In this document: positions 33,711 through 42,351 of the stretch, one piece after another | How positions within the stretch are numbered: position 1 is the first letter of the stretch | Layout: each line of letters opens with the position of its first letter | NCBI RefSeq assembly: GCF_965228705.1 | Contig: NZ_OZ245832.1 | Location: forward strand, 2,170,001 to 2,234,000 | Source of the DNA: Croceimicrobium sp965228705 | GTDB lineage: Bacteria; Bacteroidota; Bacteroidia; Flavobacteriales; Schleiferiaceae | Reading direction: 5' to 3' | Length of the DNA stretch: 64,000 bases | Notes under the pieces: generated by a model | Seen by the model: the letters and a program-made list of their open reading frames with translations, nothing else | The model's database searches: none | Told to the model about the DNA's origin: nothing | Translations under genes and position numbers: made by a program

Positions 33711-34429
33711 AACTCTGGCATCAAATAGCAATATGGACCGGAGGACTAAGTACCTGGATACTATTAGTTTCCAGCGCTAGTAATGCCTATGAAAGCCAAG
33801 AGCTCAAGGACTTCAAATTGCAATTTGAAAACCGTCAGGATCGTTCTTTTTTATCCCTGCTGGAGATGGAAGAACAAGTTCAAAAAGAACTAGGGGACAG
33901 CGCGCTAGCACTGACAGAAATTAACAAGGCCTTGTTAGAAGAAAGCATTGATAATCACCCTGCTATCAGGAAAGCGGAAGTATATTCGAAGATAGATGGT
34001 AGCTTAAGGATAATGCTATGGCAGCATGATCCATTAGCAAGAGTTATCGACAGAAGAAGTTCTTTTTATCTATTGGATGCTGGAGAAAAAATGCCCTTGA
34101 GCCCCTATTTCTCCGAAGAAGTTCCTCTGGTGAGTGGTGACTTGAATGACGAAGATTTGGCACTGATTGCCAGCTTTTGGCAGTCGCTCAAACAGGATGA
34201 GTTTTACCAGCAATTCTTTACTGGATTGCATTGTAATGAACAGAAAGAATGGACGCTTTTTCCTGCAAAAGGAAACTTTAAAATACGTGTAGGAAAGCCC
34301 GAAGAGCTGGAGGAAAAATTGGCCAAACTAAAGGTCTTTTATACCCAAGCCCCCGCTCCGAAATATTTAAATAAGCTTAAAGAGATTGACCTTCGATTTG
34401 AAGGACAACTCATTTGCCGCAAAAACTAA
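33707..34429 (+). CDS. ftsQ: FtsQ-like cell division protein
   Basis: The 240-residue product has a short cytoplasmic N-terminus, one membrane helix (about residues 5-25), and a periplasmic part with a POTRA-like beginning (SLLEMEEQVQKELGDSALAL, then VYSKIDGSLRIMLWQHDPLA, the typical FtsQ strand that precedes R-V-I-D). FtsQ links the cytosolic FtsA/Z ring to the periplasmic septal machinery. The sequence is weakly conserved, so the call rests on the R-x-x-P-[LV]-A-[RK]-V-type motif and position between murC and ftsA. It is 3 nt from ftsA. Confidence 0.85.
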   Translation: MKLWHQIAIWTGGLSTWILLVSSASNAYESQELKDFKLQFENRQDRSFLSLLEMEEQVQKELGDSALALTEINKALLEESIDNHPAIRKAEVYSKIDGSLRIMLWQHDPLARVIDRRSSFYLLDAGEKMPLSPYFSEEVPLVSGDLNDEDLALIASFWQSLKQDEFYQQFFTGLHCNEQKEWTLFPAKGNFKIRVGKPEELEEKLAKLKVFYTQAPAPKYLNKLKEIDLRFEGQLICRKN

Positions 34430-34432
34430 AAC

Positions 34433-35824
34433 ATGAATCCGGAAGAGATTTCAGTAGGTTTAGACATCGGGACCACCAAGATCGTGGCCATGATCGGCCG
34501 GAAGAACGAGTTCGGCAAGGTCGAAATTCTCGGGATTGGCAAAGCCCGCTCCCTGGGCGTGCAGCGCGGTGTGGTGACCAATATTGTTAAAACCATCGAA
34601 TCCATTAAAGAAGCTGTGGAAGAAGCCGAAGCCCAAAGTGGCCTGAATGTTTCCGAAGTGGTAGTGGGAATTGCTGGTCAACATATCCGTAGTACCCAGC
34701 ATAGCGATTATATCAATCGCCAAAATCCAGATGCCGTTATCGAAGATCGCGACTTGCAAGAGCTTATCGATAATGTGCATAATTTGGTAATGCTACCCGG
34801 TGAGGAGATCATTCATGTGCTTCCTCAGGAATATAAAATCGACGGACAACCTGATATCCGCGAACCCAAGGGCATGTACGGCTCTCGCTTAGAGGCCAAT
34901 TTCCATATTGTGGTAGGTCAGATCTCTTCGATTAAAAATATTGGTCGTTGCGTGCGCTCCAGCGAACTAGAGATTGCCGATATCACTCTGGAACCCCTCG
35001 CCTCTGCCGAAGCGGTGCTTTCGCAGGAAGAAAAAGAGGCCGGTGTAGTGCTGGTCGATATTGGTGGCGGTACTACGGATGTTGCCATTTTTAAGGATGG
35101 TATTATTCGACATACCGCGGTGATTCCCTTTGGGGGCAATGTAATAACCGAAGACATTAAGGAAGGCTGCACCATTATTGAAAAGCAAGCTGAGCTCCTG
35201 AAAATCAAGTTTGGATCGGCCTGGCCCGGTGAAAACAAGGAAAATGAAATCGTAAGTATTCCTGGCCTTCGTGGAAGAGAACCCAAGGAGATTTCCATGA
35301 AAATGCTCTCCAAAATTATCAATGCCCGAGTGGTTGAGATTATTGAGCAGGTTTACCTGGAAATCAAGAATTACGGCTACAACGAAAACAAGAAGAAACT
35401 CATAGCTGGTATTGTATTAACCGGCGGTGGCTCGCAGCTTAAACATATTAAGCAATTGGTAGAATTCGTTACGGGTATGGATACGCGTATTGGCTACCCC
35501 AATGAGCATTTAGCCAGCCCTAGTAGCGACGATCTTTCTTCTCCCATATACGCGACTGCCGTAGGACTCATCCTTAAAGGACTGGAAGGTAAACCCAAAG
35601 ATCATCCCAGCGATGTAGAACGGGCCGCTAATGAAGAAGCTAAGGCTACCGAAAAACCGATTGCCGAAGTAGCTCCTGAAGAAGTAGAGAGTCCAGAAGC
35701 CGAAGCCCCTGAAGAAGAACAGGAAGAAGCACCCGAAAACAACGAAAAGAAAAAGCCCTACCGTTCCAATGTGTTCGAAAACTGGGCAAATAAGTTCCGA
35801 AACTTTTTAAACGAAGATCTATAA
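34433..35824 (+). CDS. ftsA: Cell division protein FtsA
   Basis: FtsA is an actin-fold ATPase that tethers FtsZ filaments to the membrane. The 463-residue protein contains VGLDIGTTKIVAMIGR (phosphate 1), VGIAGQHIRS, EEKEAGVVLVDIGGGTTDVAI (phosphate 2) and ITLTGGGSQL-like IVLTGGGSQLKHIKQLV. The C-terminal tail holds a Glu-rich linker and an amphipathic helix, NVFENWANKFRNFLNED, that is likely to be the membrane-targeting element. The start lies 3 nt after the ftsQ stop and the stop 10 nt before ftsZ. Confidence 0.96.
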   Translation: MNPEEISVGLDIGTTKIVAMIGRKNEFGKVEILGIGKARSLGVQRGVVTNIVKTIESIKEAVEEAEAQSGLNVSEVVVGIAGQHIRSTQHSDYINRQNPDAVIEDRDLQELIDNVHNLVMLPGEEIIHVLPQEYKIDGQPDIREPKGMYGSRLEANFHIVVGQISSIKNIGRCVRSSELEIADITLEPLASAEAVLSQEEKEAGVVLVDIGGGTTDVAIFKDGIIRHTAVIPFGGNVITEDIKEGCTIIEKQAELLKIKFGSAWPGENKENEIVSIPGLRGREPKEISMKMLSKIINARVVEIIEQVYLEIKNYGYNENKKKLIAGIVLTGGGSQLKHIKQLVEFVTGMDTRIGYPNEHLASPSSDDLSSPIYATAVGLILKGLEGKPKDHPSDVERAANEEAKATEKPIAEVAPEEVESPEAEAPEEEQEEAPENNEKKKPYRSNVFENWANKFRNFLNEDL

Positions 35825-35834
35825 GCCTCTCATA

Positions 35835-37925
35835 ATGGAGAATACAAACCAAGACATGATGCCCTTTGACCTCCCTAAAAACCGTTCGTCTGTAATTAAA
35901 GTTGTAGGCGTTGGCGGAGGTGGTAGCAATGCGGTAAATCACATGTTTAGCTCCGGTATAAACGGAGTAGATTTTGTGATTTGTAATACCGATGCTCAGG
36001 CCTTAGAAAATAGTCCGGTTCCCAATAAAATCCAATTAGGGGTAACCTTAACCGAAGGCTTAGGTGCCGGTGCCAATCCAACCGTTGGCGAACAAGCAGC
36101 TAAAGAAAGCCTCGATGAAATTACCAAGGTTCTGGAGACCAATACCAAAATGGTATTTATCACTGCCGGTATGGGTGGTGGTACCGGTACCGGAGCTGCT
36201 CCTGTTATTGCCAAGGCGGCCCGTGACCAAGGTATCCTAACCGTAGGAATTGTAACCAGCCCCTTTGTTTTTGAAGGTCGCATGCGTCAGGAGCAAGCCG
36301 AAAAAGGTATCGACTCCCTGCGCTCAGTGGTAGACTCCCTGGTGGTCATCAACAATAATAAACTGCGTGAAGTATACGGTAACCTGGGCTTTAAAGCAGG
36401 TTTCGCCAAGGCCGATGAAGTATTGGCCACCGCCGCCAGAGGTATTGCCGAGGTAATTACCCACCACTACACTACCAATATTGACCTTCGGGATGCTAAA
36501 ACTGTTTTAGCCAATTCCGGAACCGCCATTATGGGTGCAGCCACTGCTATGGGCGAGAATCGCGCGAAAGAAGCTATTTCCGCGGCCCTGGATTCTCCAT
36601 TATTGAACGACAACCATATTCGTGGTGCCAAAAACGTGCTCCTCTTAATCGTTTCCGGTACTAATGAAATAACCATTGATGAAATTGGTGAAGTAAACGA
36701 CTTCATTCAAAATGAAGCGGGAGGTGCCGCTAACATCATTATGGGTATTGGTGAGGATGAAAGCCTGGGCGACGAAATCAGCATTACGATTATTGCTACG
36801 GGCTTTAACGCCGATCAGCAAAAGCAGGTAATTGGCAAAGCTCCAGCCAAGATTGTTCACCCTTTGGAAGACGATCAAGCGATTAGTACCTCTTTATACG
36901 ATGCTCCGGTAAAAATGGATGAGGAAGATTTGGATCACAGCCTCGACCAGGAATTAGACCGGGCTCTAAGCGAAGAAAAGGAGTTGGAACGTCAACGTCA
37001 GACCTCGCTTTTCGCGGATGATGATTACGACAAACCTCTGCATCCTACCGCTCAACCCATCGAAGACCAGAACGACAGCCCTTCGGCTGAAGAGGAAGAG
37101 GAAGGCTTGCCACGCTTCGAATTAAAGGAAGAGGAAGAATTGGTGATTGAAGACCATCCGATGTTTGAATTGGATAAAGATTCGGAACCCGAAGAAGAAA
37201 TAGAAGCAGAGGAGCCCGTTCTTCGCCATACCCTCGAAATGGAAGAGGAGGAAACCAATGAAGTAAAAGAACCGGCAAGCAACCCTCAGGCTGAAGTACA
37301 AGAAGAGGATATTGACTTTAATTTCTTCCAGATCGATATTGATGAAGAGGAAGAAGTAGAAGCTCCCCGCATGGAAATTCACGAAAAAGCTCCTGAGCAG
37401 GAAATTCCTCAAGCCAAAGCGCCAGAAAAGCCGGAAACTGATTTCCAAAAGCCAGCCCCCGCAGAACGCAAGGTATTTAGCTTGGAAGATTATCAGGAAT
37501 TAGAGGCTAAGCTAAATCAGGGTATCAGCCCTAAGGCAACTGGTCCTAAACCCGCTCCACAAGCTAAGGCTGAAGCCGATAAAGATGAAGATTTACACTT
37601 CGAAGTAAAAACTCGCCAGGAAGAGGCCCCTGCTGCTAAACGTCAGGGCCCCCTTGACCCCATGGAGAGCAGCATCGAAGAAAGTATGCGCTTGCGTGCG
37701 GAAGAACGCAGAGCGAAGTTGAAAGCCTTTAACTACCGCTTTAAGAACAATCCACACAGCCTTACTGAAACGGATAATGAGCCTGCCTATAAACGTCATG
37801 GTATAAATATCGAGCAACGCTCTTTATCCAGCCAGGAATCACGCGGACGCATGACCCTAAACGACGGTGAAGAAGGCCCAAACTTTAAAAGCAATAACAG
37901 CTTTTTACACGACAACGTTGATTAA
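35835..37925 (+). CDS. ftsZ: Cell division GTPase FtsZ with long acidic C-terminal extension
   Basis: FtsZ polymerises into the Z-ring that organises division. Residues of about 1-330 form the GTPase, with VGVGGGGSNAVNHM, GMGGGTGTGAAP (the tubulin signature) and the T7-loop region. The total is 696 residues, almost twice the usual 380: about 350 residues of Glu-rich, low-complexity linker follow the core. The C-terminus keeps the Bacteroidota pattern EPAYKRHGI and ends NNSFLHDNVD, which should bind FtsA and others. It is the last gene of the cluster, followed by a strong terminator 22 nt after the stop. Confidence 0.96.
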   Translation: MENTNQDMMPFDLPKNRSSVIKVVGVGGGGSNAVNHMFSSGINGVDFVICNTDAQALENSPVPNKIQLGVTLTEGLGAGANPTVGEQAAKESLDEITKVLETNTKMVFITAGMGGGTGTGAAPVIAKAARDQGILTVGIVTSPFVFEGRMRQEQAEKGIDSLRSVVDSLVVINNNKLREVYGNLGFKAGFAKADEVLATAARGIAEVITHHYTTNIDLRDAKTVLANSGTAIMGAATAMGENRAKEAISAALDSPLLNDNHIRGAKNVLLLIVSGTNEITIDEIGEVNDFIQNEAGGAANIIMGIGEDESLGDEISITIIATGFNADQQKQVIGKAPAKIVHPLEDDQAISTSLYDAPVKMDEEDLDHSLDQELDRALSEEKELERQRQTSLFADDDYDKPLHPTAQPIEDQNDSPSAEEEEEGLPRFELKEEEELVIEDHPMFELDKDSEPEEEIEAEEPVLRHTLEMEEEETNEVKEPASNPQAEVQEEDIDFNFFQIDIDEEEEVEAPRMEIHEKAPEQEIPQAKAPEKPETDFQKPAPAERKVFSLEDYQELEAKLNQGISPKATGPKPAPQAKAEADKDEDLHFEVKTRQEEAPAAKRQGPLDPMESSIEESMRLRAEERRAKLKAFNYRFKNNPHSLTETDNEPAYKRHGINIEQRSLSSQESRGRMTLNDGEEGPNFKSNNSFLHDNVD

Positions 37926-37947
37926 CAGACTAGTTCCCTGTTCTCAT

Positions 37948-37979
37948 AAAAAGCCCGGTACCCTCTACCGGGCTTTTTT
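37948..37979 (+). terminator. Intrinsic terminator after ftsZ, end of the dcw operon
   Basis: Arms AAAAAGCCCGGTA and TACCGGGCTTTTT (13 bp, 5-nt loop CCCTC), the last T's forming the U-run. It begins 22 nt after the ftsZ stop. Confidence 0.92.
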
Positions 37980-38012
37980 AGTGCACCAGACCTAAAAGAG
38001 CCAGGCAAGTTT

Positions 38013-38020
38013 TACCTTTG
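38013..38020 (+). promoter_or_regulatory. Bacteroidota -7 element TACCTTTG of the yqeY gene
   Basis: An exact TAnnTTTG match lies 19 nt before the ATG at 38040 and directly after the ftsZ terminator, so this gene is likely transcribed on its own. Confidence 0.55.
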
Positions 38021-38039
38021 TTTGAAAGGAAAAAAGATC

Positions 38040-38492
38040 ATGAGCTTAATTAAAAATATCGCTGAAGAAATTAAGACGGCCATGAAGGCTAAAGACAAAG
38101 TAAGACTGGAAAGCTTACGTAGTATTAAATCAGCTATTATGCTTGCCCAAACCGAAAAAGGGGCCGGAGCAGAATTAAACGAAGAGGAAGAATTAAAGAT
38201 CCTTACCCGTTTGCAAAAGCAACGTAAGGATTCACTGGCCATTTACGAAGAGCAAAACCGTGAGGACTTAGCCTCCGAAGAACGCGCTCAATTGGAAGTA
38301 ATTGAAGAATTCTTACCCAAAGCACTAAGCCCTGAAGAATTAGAAAACTACCTCACGAAGCTAATTGCAGAAGTAGGGGCCGCCGGTCCTCAAGATATGG
38401 GTAAAGTTATGGGACGTGCCAGTAAAGATCTGGCCGGTCGTGCCGATGGCAAAAGTATTAGCGCCAAAGTAAAAGAGCTTTTAGCCAATTAA
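38040..38492 (+). CDS. yqeY: YqeY family protein (GatB/Yqey domain)
   Basis: The ATG at 38040 gives 150 residues beginning MSLIKNIAEEIKTAMKAKDK, the usual start; the TTG at 38022 would place the start within 2 nt of the -7 element. The whole length is the GatB/YqeY domain, with RLESLRSIKSAIM, LKILTRLQKQRKDSL, and the C-terminal MGKVMGRASKDLAGRADGK. GatB C-domains bind tRNA, but stand-alone YqeY proteins have no established function. It is the first gene past the dcw cluster in many Bacteroidota and has its own promoter and terminator here. Confidence 0.92.
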   Translation: MSLIKNIAEEIKTAMKAKDKVRLESLRSIKSAIMLAQTEKGAGAELNEEEELKILTRLQKQRKDSLAIYEEQNREDLASEERAQLEVIEEFLPKALSPEELENYLTKLIAEVGAAGPQDMGKVMGRASKDLAGRADGKSISAKVKELLAN

Positions 38493-38515
38493 GCTTAGAC
38501 CATATAAATATTGCG

Positions 38516-38542
38516 AATCCCGGTTAGTGCCGGGATTTTTTT
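38516..38542 (+). terminator. Intrinsic terminator after yqeY
   Basis: Arms AATCCCGG and CCGGGATT (8 bp, 6-nt loop TTAGTG) are followed by T's. It stands between yqeY and the convergent response regulator gene. Confidence 0.9.
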
Positions 38543-38595
38543 ATCCTGGAAATTTCAGATCTCAAGAATTTTTAGCCGAGCAATCACCGGCATCT

Positions 38596-39240
38596 TCAAA
38601 CCAATCTATTCCGCAAGGCGAGCTGCACCGCTTCCACCTTATTATGCACCTGCAGTTTTTGGTAGATGTTCTCTATATGCTTGCGAACAGTCGAAGGGCT
38701 AATAAATAGGTTTTCGGCTATTTCCTGATAATTACGACCTGCCGCTAGATGCTCCAAAATTTCCGTCTCCCTCTTGGTGAGATTATAATCCACCTTTTCT
38801 TCAGGCATATCCGCTCCCAAGCGAATCAAGCGCAAAGCTTTATGGGCTACGGCCGCCGACATAGGTGCACCGCCCTCCATCACTTCTTCAATGGCCAGAT
38901 GTAATTTCAAGGGGCGCTCATCCTTTAGAAGATAACCATTGGCACCCGCCATAATCGCCTTAAGGATATAATCCTCTTCATCAAAAACGGTACTCATAAT
39001 CACCTTTATCTGAGGGAAGCGCTTGCGCACTATTTCGGTAGCTTGAATACCATCCATTTCCGGCATATTGATATCCATTAAGATCACATCCAGATTATGA
39101 TCTTCCTCCAAATGATCTAAGAGCGCCTTACCATTGGGCTCATGCCATTTCACCTGGAGGTTCTCTGCCAATTCCAGCTTTTCAATTAAGGTGCGGGCCA
39201 GGCGGTAATTATCTTCAGCAATGGCAATGTTTAAGGTCAT
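38596..39240 (-). CDS. NarL/FixJ-type response regulator (REC-LuxR)
   Basis: The 214-residue protein has an N-terminal receiver domain with acid pocket E9/D10, phospho-acceptor Asp56 (VILMDINMPEMDGIQ), and KAIMAGANGYLLKDE containing the conserved Lys. A C-terminal LuxR helix-turn-helix is seen in LTKRETEILEHLAAGRNYQ and AENLFISPSTVRKHIENIYQ. On phosphorylation it should dimerise and bind DNA. It starts 42 nt after the TPR histidine kinase on the same strand, so these two form a cognate pair. Targets cannot be read from the sequence. Confidence 0.95.
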   Translation of the reverse strand: MTLNIAIAEDNYRLARTLIEKLELAENLQVKWHEPNGKALLDHLEEDHNLDVILMDINMPEMDGIQATEIVRKRFPQIKVIMSTVFDEEDYILKAIMAGANGYLLKDERPLKLHLAIEEVMEGGAPMSAAVAHKALRLIRLGADMPEEKVDYNLTKRETEILEHLAAGRNYQEIAENLFISPSTVRKHIENIYQKLQVHNKVEAVQLALRNRLV

Positions 39241-39282
39241 GGTTCGACTTTTAACAAATATGAGAGGCTAAATTTTGATATC

Positions 39283-41247
39283 CTATACGGCAATTGACGT
39301 ATTAACAGGCAGCCTTAAATAAATACGAGTTCCCTTGCCTAATTCAGATTCCAACTTAAACTCACCCTTCATTTGCTGCATACGGGCCTCCATATTTTGC
39401 AGACCATAACCTCTTTGCCCCCTCTTAATTTCCATCCCAATCCCATCATCCTCGATGCACACTTTCAGGCTATCTACATCGGAGTTAAAAACAATTTTTA
39501 ATTCCCGGAATTCTGCGTACTTCACTGCATTTTGAACGGCCTCCTGGCAGATCCGAAAGAGATTGATGGTTCGCTCCGGACTCAAAACCAGTTCGGACTT
39601 GCAGTTATTTTGCACTACTAAACTTCGACCTTCTCTGGCTGAACGATTCATGAAATCCTGCAATTTGGCACTGAGCATCTCCAGATTTATCTCATCATTA
39701 TTCATGGCCCAAATGGTTTCCCGCAATTGGGCCATGGTATCGCGGGTATGATCACTGATTTGCTCAAATGAAGTACGACGTTCTTGAGATGCTTCTTTAA
39801 AAGCCAGGTTATCGATCTGCGAACTGATTATCGTAAGTTGAGAGCCGATATGATCATGTAAATCGCGGGAAATACGATTGCGTTCCTCTTCCAGTTTCCG
39901 ACGACCTTCGGCACGTGCCCGCTCTTCCTGTAATGCCGCTTCCGTTTCCACCTGACGCCGTTTAATAGCCTGCTGGCGAATCATTGAGACACTAAACATG
40001 ATGATCAACACCACCCCGGCTATCAACAAAATCATCCATTGGGTTTGACGCTGAACGGTAAGCTGTTCCTGAGCTAATGCTGCCTTGGCCTCCGCCGCTT
40101 CCTTTTCCTTTTTCTCGGTTTCGTATAAAGCATTGGTTTCCGCAATGGCCTTAGCTTTGGCCTCATTATATACGGAATCTTTATAGCGATCATACAAGCC
40201 TTGGAAATGATAGGCTCTTTCGAAATTTTGGCGCTCAGAATAATAATGCGCCATCTTCTCGTAAAGGCTATAAGCTAGATTTTTGAATTGTCCTTCTTCA
40301 ATAATATCCGCGGCCTTTAAAAAGTAGGATTCCGACTTTTGAGCTTCACCGGATTTAGCATACAAATCACCCAAATTGATATTCACCAGGGCCAGGGAAT
40401 AATAGTCCTTTGCTTCTTGATTCACTTCCAAAGCCTGCATATAATAATCTTCTGAGGCCCTCCAGTTTTCCATATTGCTGTAAACACTGGCGATATTATT
40501 TAGGGCATTGGCTAGTTCCGAACGATCATCCAAATCTCGAGCTATGCGCAGTGCTCTTTGGTAATATACCAAGGCCTGTTCATGTCGCCCCAAGGCTTCA
40601 TTAATAGCCCCGATATTATTATACCCCTGCTTAGCACTGAGTAAATTATTCATAGACTCGTGCACCTTCACCGATTCGAGAAAATATTCCAGGGCCTTAT
40701 CGTAATCCCCTTGATAGTAAAATACTACCCCAATATTATTGAGACCTTGAGCCTTGCCTTCGGGATTTTCAATTACCTCCTCACAGCGCGTGGCTTTGGT
40801 AAATCCCTCCAAAGCCTCTGGGAATTCTCCCCGTTCAATATGAATGAGGGCCACATTATTGTAAAGTTTGGCCAGGCCTTTCTGATAGTCTAAAGCCTCG
40901 GCCTTGGCAATTGCTTTCTGATAAAGGGCTAAGGCTTCTTCGGTTTTGGATTGGCGTTGTAACACATTGCCCATTAAGTTTTCTGCCTCAATTTGCAGCT
41001 CTTCAAGCTCATGCTCTTTACTTAGGCGGAGAGCATCTTGCACATAGGGCAAGGCAGAATCTTGATGTTTAATTATCCACTCCTTGGCAATCAGCAAGCT
41101 AAGTTCGGTGCGGGTTTTAGGATCTTGACTTTGCTCCAAAACTGTTTCCAGGCTATCCATGGAGTTCTGACCAAAACAAAAAAGGCCCGACCAAAAGGTC
41201 AGGCCCACCCATAAGAGTATTTTCAGGGGGGACCTCTTAAAATTCAT
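39283..41247 (-). CDS. TPR-containing sensor histidine kinase (HisKA_3 type)
   Basis: The ATG at 41247 gives 654 residues: a signal peptide (to about 29), at least seven TPR units at about 60-370 (typical: AKLYNNVALIHIERGEFPEAL, AQGLNNIGVVFYYQGDYDKAL), a membrane helix near 405-423 (WMILLIAGVVLIIMFSVSMI), a coiled-coil, then HisKA_3 with H464 in SRDLHDHIGSQL and an HATPase with NAVKYAE, EDDGIGM and LGKGTRIYL. The TPR part is presumably periplasmic and senses a protein or peptide. The exported unknown gene upstream (43 nt away) is in the same transcript and might be its ligand or regulator. Confidence 0.93.
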   Translation of the reverse strand: MNFKRSPLKILLWVGLTFWSGLFCFGQNSMDSLETVLEQSQDPKTRTELSLLIAKEWIIKHQDSALPYVQDALRLSKEHELEELQIEAENLMGNVLQRQSKTEEALALYQKAIAKAEALDYQKGLAKLYNNVALIHIERGEFPEALEGFTKATRCEEVIENPEGKAQGLNNIGVVFYYQGDYDKALEYFLESVKVHESMNNLLSAKQGYNNIGAINEALGRHEQALVYYQRALRIARDLDDRSELANALNNIASVYSNMENWRASEDYYMQALEVNQEAKDYYSLALVNINLGDLYAKSGEAQKSESYFLKAADIIEEGQFKNLAYSLYEKMAHYYSERQNFERAYHFQGLYDRYKDSVYNEAKAKAIAETNALYETEKKEKEAAEAKAALAQEQLTVQRQTQWMILLIAGVVLIIMFSVSMIRQQAIKRRQVETEAALQEERARAEGRRKLEEERNRISRDLHDHIGSQLTIISSQIDNLAFKEASQERRTSFEQISDHTRDTMAQLRETIWAMNNDEINLEMLSAKLQDFMNRSAREGRSLVVQNNCKSELVLSPERTINLFRICQEAVQNAVKYAEFRELKIVFNSDVDSLKVCIEDDGIGMEIKRGQRGYGLQNMEARMQQMKGEFKLESELGKGTRIYLRLPVNTSIAV

Positions 41248-41290
41248 AAGCAAGATTAACGCCCTGAATTTAAGGAATCCCCAATAATAA

Positions 41291-42229
41291 TTATTCTTCT
41301 AAATAATCAAGGATCATATCTTTACGTACAGCGAAAAACTCTTCCCGCATTTCGGATTGAAACTCTTTAAAGTCTCTTAGTGTAGCTTGAGCCTCTTCCA
41401 GATCATCTTGATCTTTGTACTTAAATTTAAACTGTTCGGCCATGGGACGTAAATCCGAATCTATGGCATTATTCAATTCCTCGAAATAGTAAATCGCCTG
41501 CTCATGCAGTCCTTCGTAATCTTCGAGGGGCTCCGAAGCCTCCAAATTTGTCATGGCTGTTTTGGCAGCTCTACGCAGATCGGTAATTATCACATCTAAA
41601 TCATCCGTTTTATTCGAATCAATAGCACTAAACAGCCTACTTAATTGGGCGTCTACCCGAAAGTATTCCAAGGTTACTTCGCGAGCTGATACCGTGATCT
41701 CATCCAGCTTTAAAAGCTTATTCGCCATCACCGTATCCCGACGTAAATCAACCATATAAGTCTTCCCAAAGTAATCCTCCGCTTTTTCAATCTTATAAGC
41801 TGCATCCAATACTTTAATCTCCGCTTTATTGGCCGCCGCATAATAGGCTTCCAGGTTTTCGAGAGAATTATATCGGGTACTGGTCAATTCCTCTGCAGCG
41901 CCAAAATCCTTTTCATAAGCTTCGAGGTACATATCAATTCCGGCGATATACTCTCTTTGCAAAACATCATCGTCTTTATAAGGACCAACGCGATCCAAAA
42001 TCTTACGACTCTCCTTTAATTGATCTACCACCATTTGGCGGAATTTATTGATAATCCGGGCATCATCACCGCGGGCCACCGCTTCTACATAGCGTAGGTT
42101 TTTGGTTTGAATTCTACGGGTCTGACTGTAAAATTCGCGGTAATAACTGCGTGGGTCCTTAAAGCGCTGGGCGTCTACCTCTGGCGCCATGATAAAGATC
42201 AAAAGAATAAGGGCTAGTACTCGTTTCAT
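41291..42229 (-). CDS. Exported alpha-helical protein (unknown)
   Basis: The ATG at 42229 gives 312 residues with a signal peptide (MKRVLALILLIFIMAPEVDA). The mature protein is almost all helical, with charged, coiled-coil-like stretches (QLKESRKILDRVGPYKDDD, NLENLEAYYAAANKAE-like repeats). No known family was recognised; it could resemble LIC11966-type surface proteins but this is weak. It is the first gene of the transcript that also carries the TPR histidine kinase and response regulator, starting from a nearly ideal promoter 18 nt upstream. A role as accessory factor or signal of that two-component system is an inference. Confidence 0.7.
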   Translation of the reverse strand: MKRVLALILLIFIMAPEVDAQRFKDPRSYYREFYSQTRRIQTKNLRYVEAVARGDDARIINKFRQMVVDQLKESRKILDRVGPYKDDDVLQREYIAGIDMYLEAYEKDFGAAEELTSTRYNSLENLEAYYAAANKAEIKVLDAAYKIEKAEDYFGKTYMVDLRRDTVMANKLLKLDEITVSAREVTLEYFRVDAQLSRLFSAIDSNKTDDLDVIITDLRRAAKTAMTNLEASEPLEDYEGLHEQAIYYFEELNNAIDSDLRPMAEQFKFKYKDQDDLEEAQATLRDFKEFQSEMREEFFAVRKDMILDYLEE

Positions 42230-42246
42230 AGTGTGTATTACTATCA

Positions 42247-42277
42247 CAAATATAGGATTGTAAAAGGTCCTCCCAAA
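42247..42277 (-). promoter_or_regulatory. Bacteroidota promoter TTTG-N19-TATATTTG of the kinase operon
   Basis: On the minus strand TTTG (42277-42274) is followed after exactly 19 nt by TATATTTG (42254-42247), the ideal consensus. The ATG at 42229 is 17 nt downstream, so the leader is short. Confidence 0.8.
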
Positions 42278-42282
42278 GAAGC

Positions 42283-42322
42283 AAAAAAAATCCCGACTCT
42301 CAGCATTCAGCCAAGAGTCGGG
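42283..42322 (-). terminator. Intrinsic terminator after groEL
   Basis: Arms CCCGACTCT and AGAGTCGGG (9 bp, 13-nt loop) are followed on the minus strand by an eight-T tract. It starts 29 nt past the groEL stop and lies directly before the promoter of the next gene. Confidence 0.9.
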
Positions 42323-42351
42323 AGCTATTATATAGAGAATATATGTGCCTC

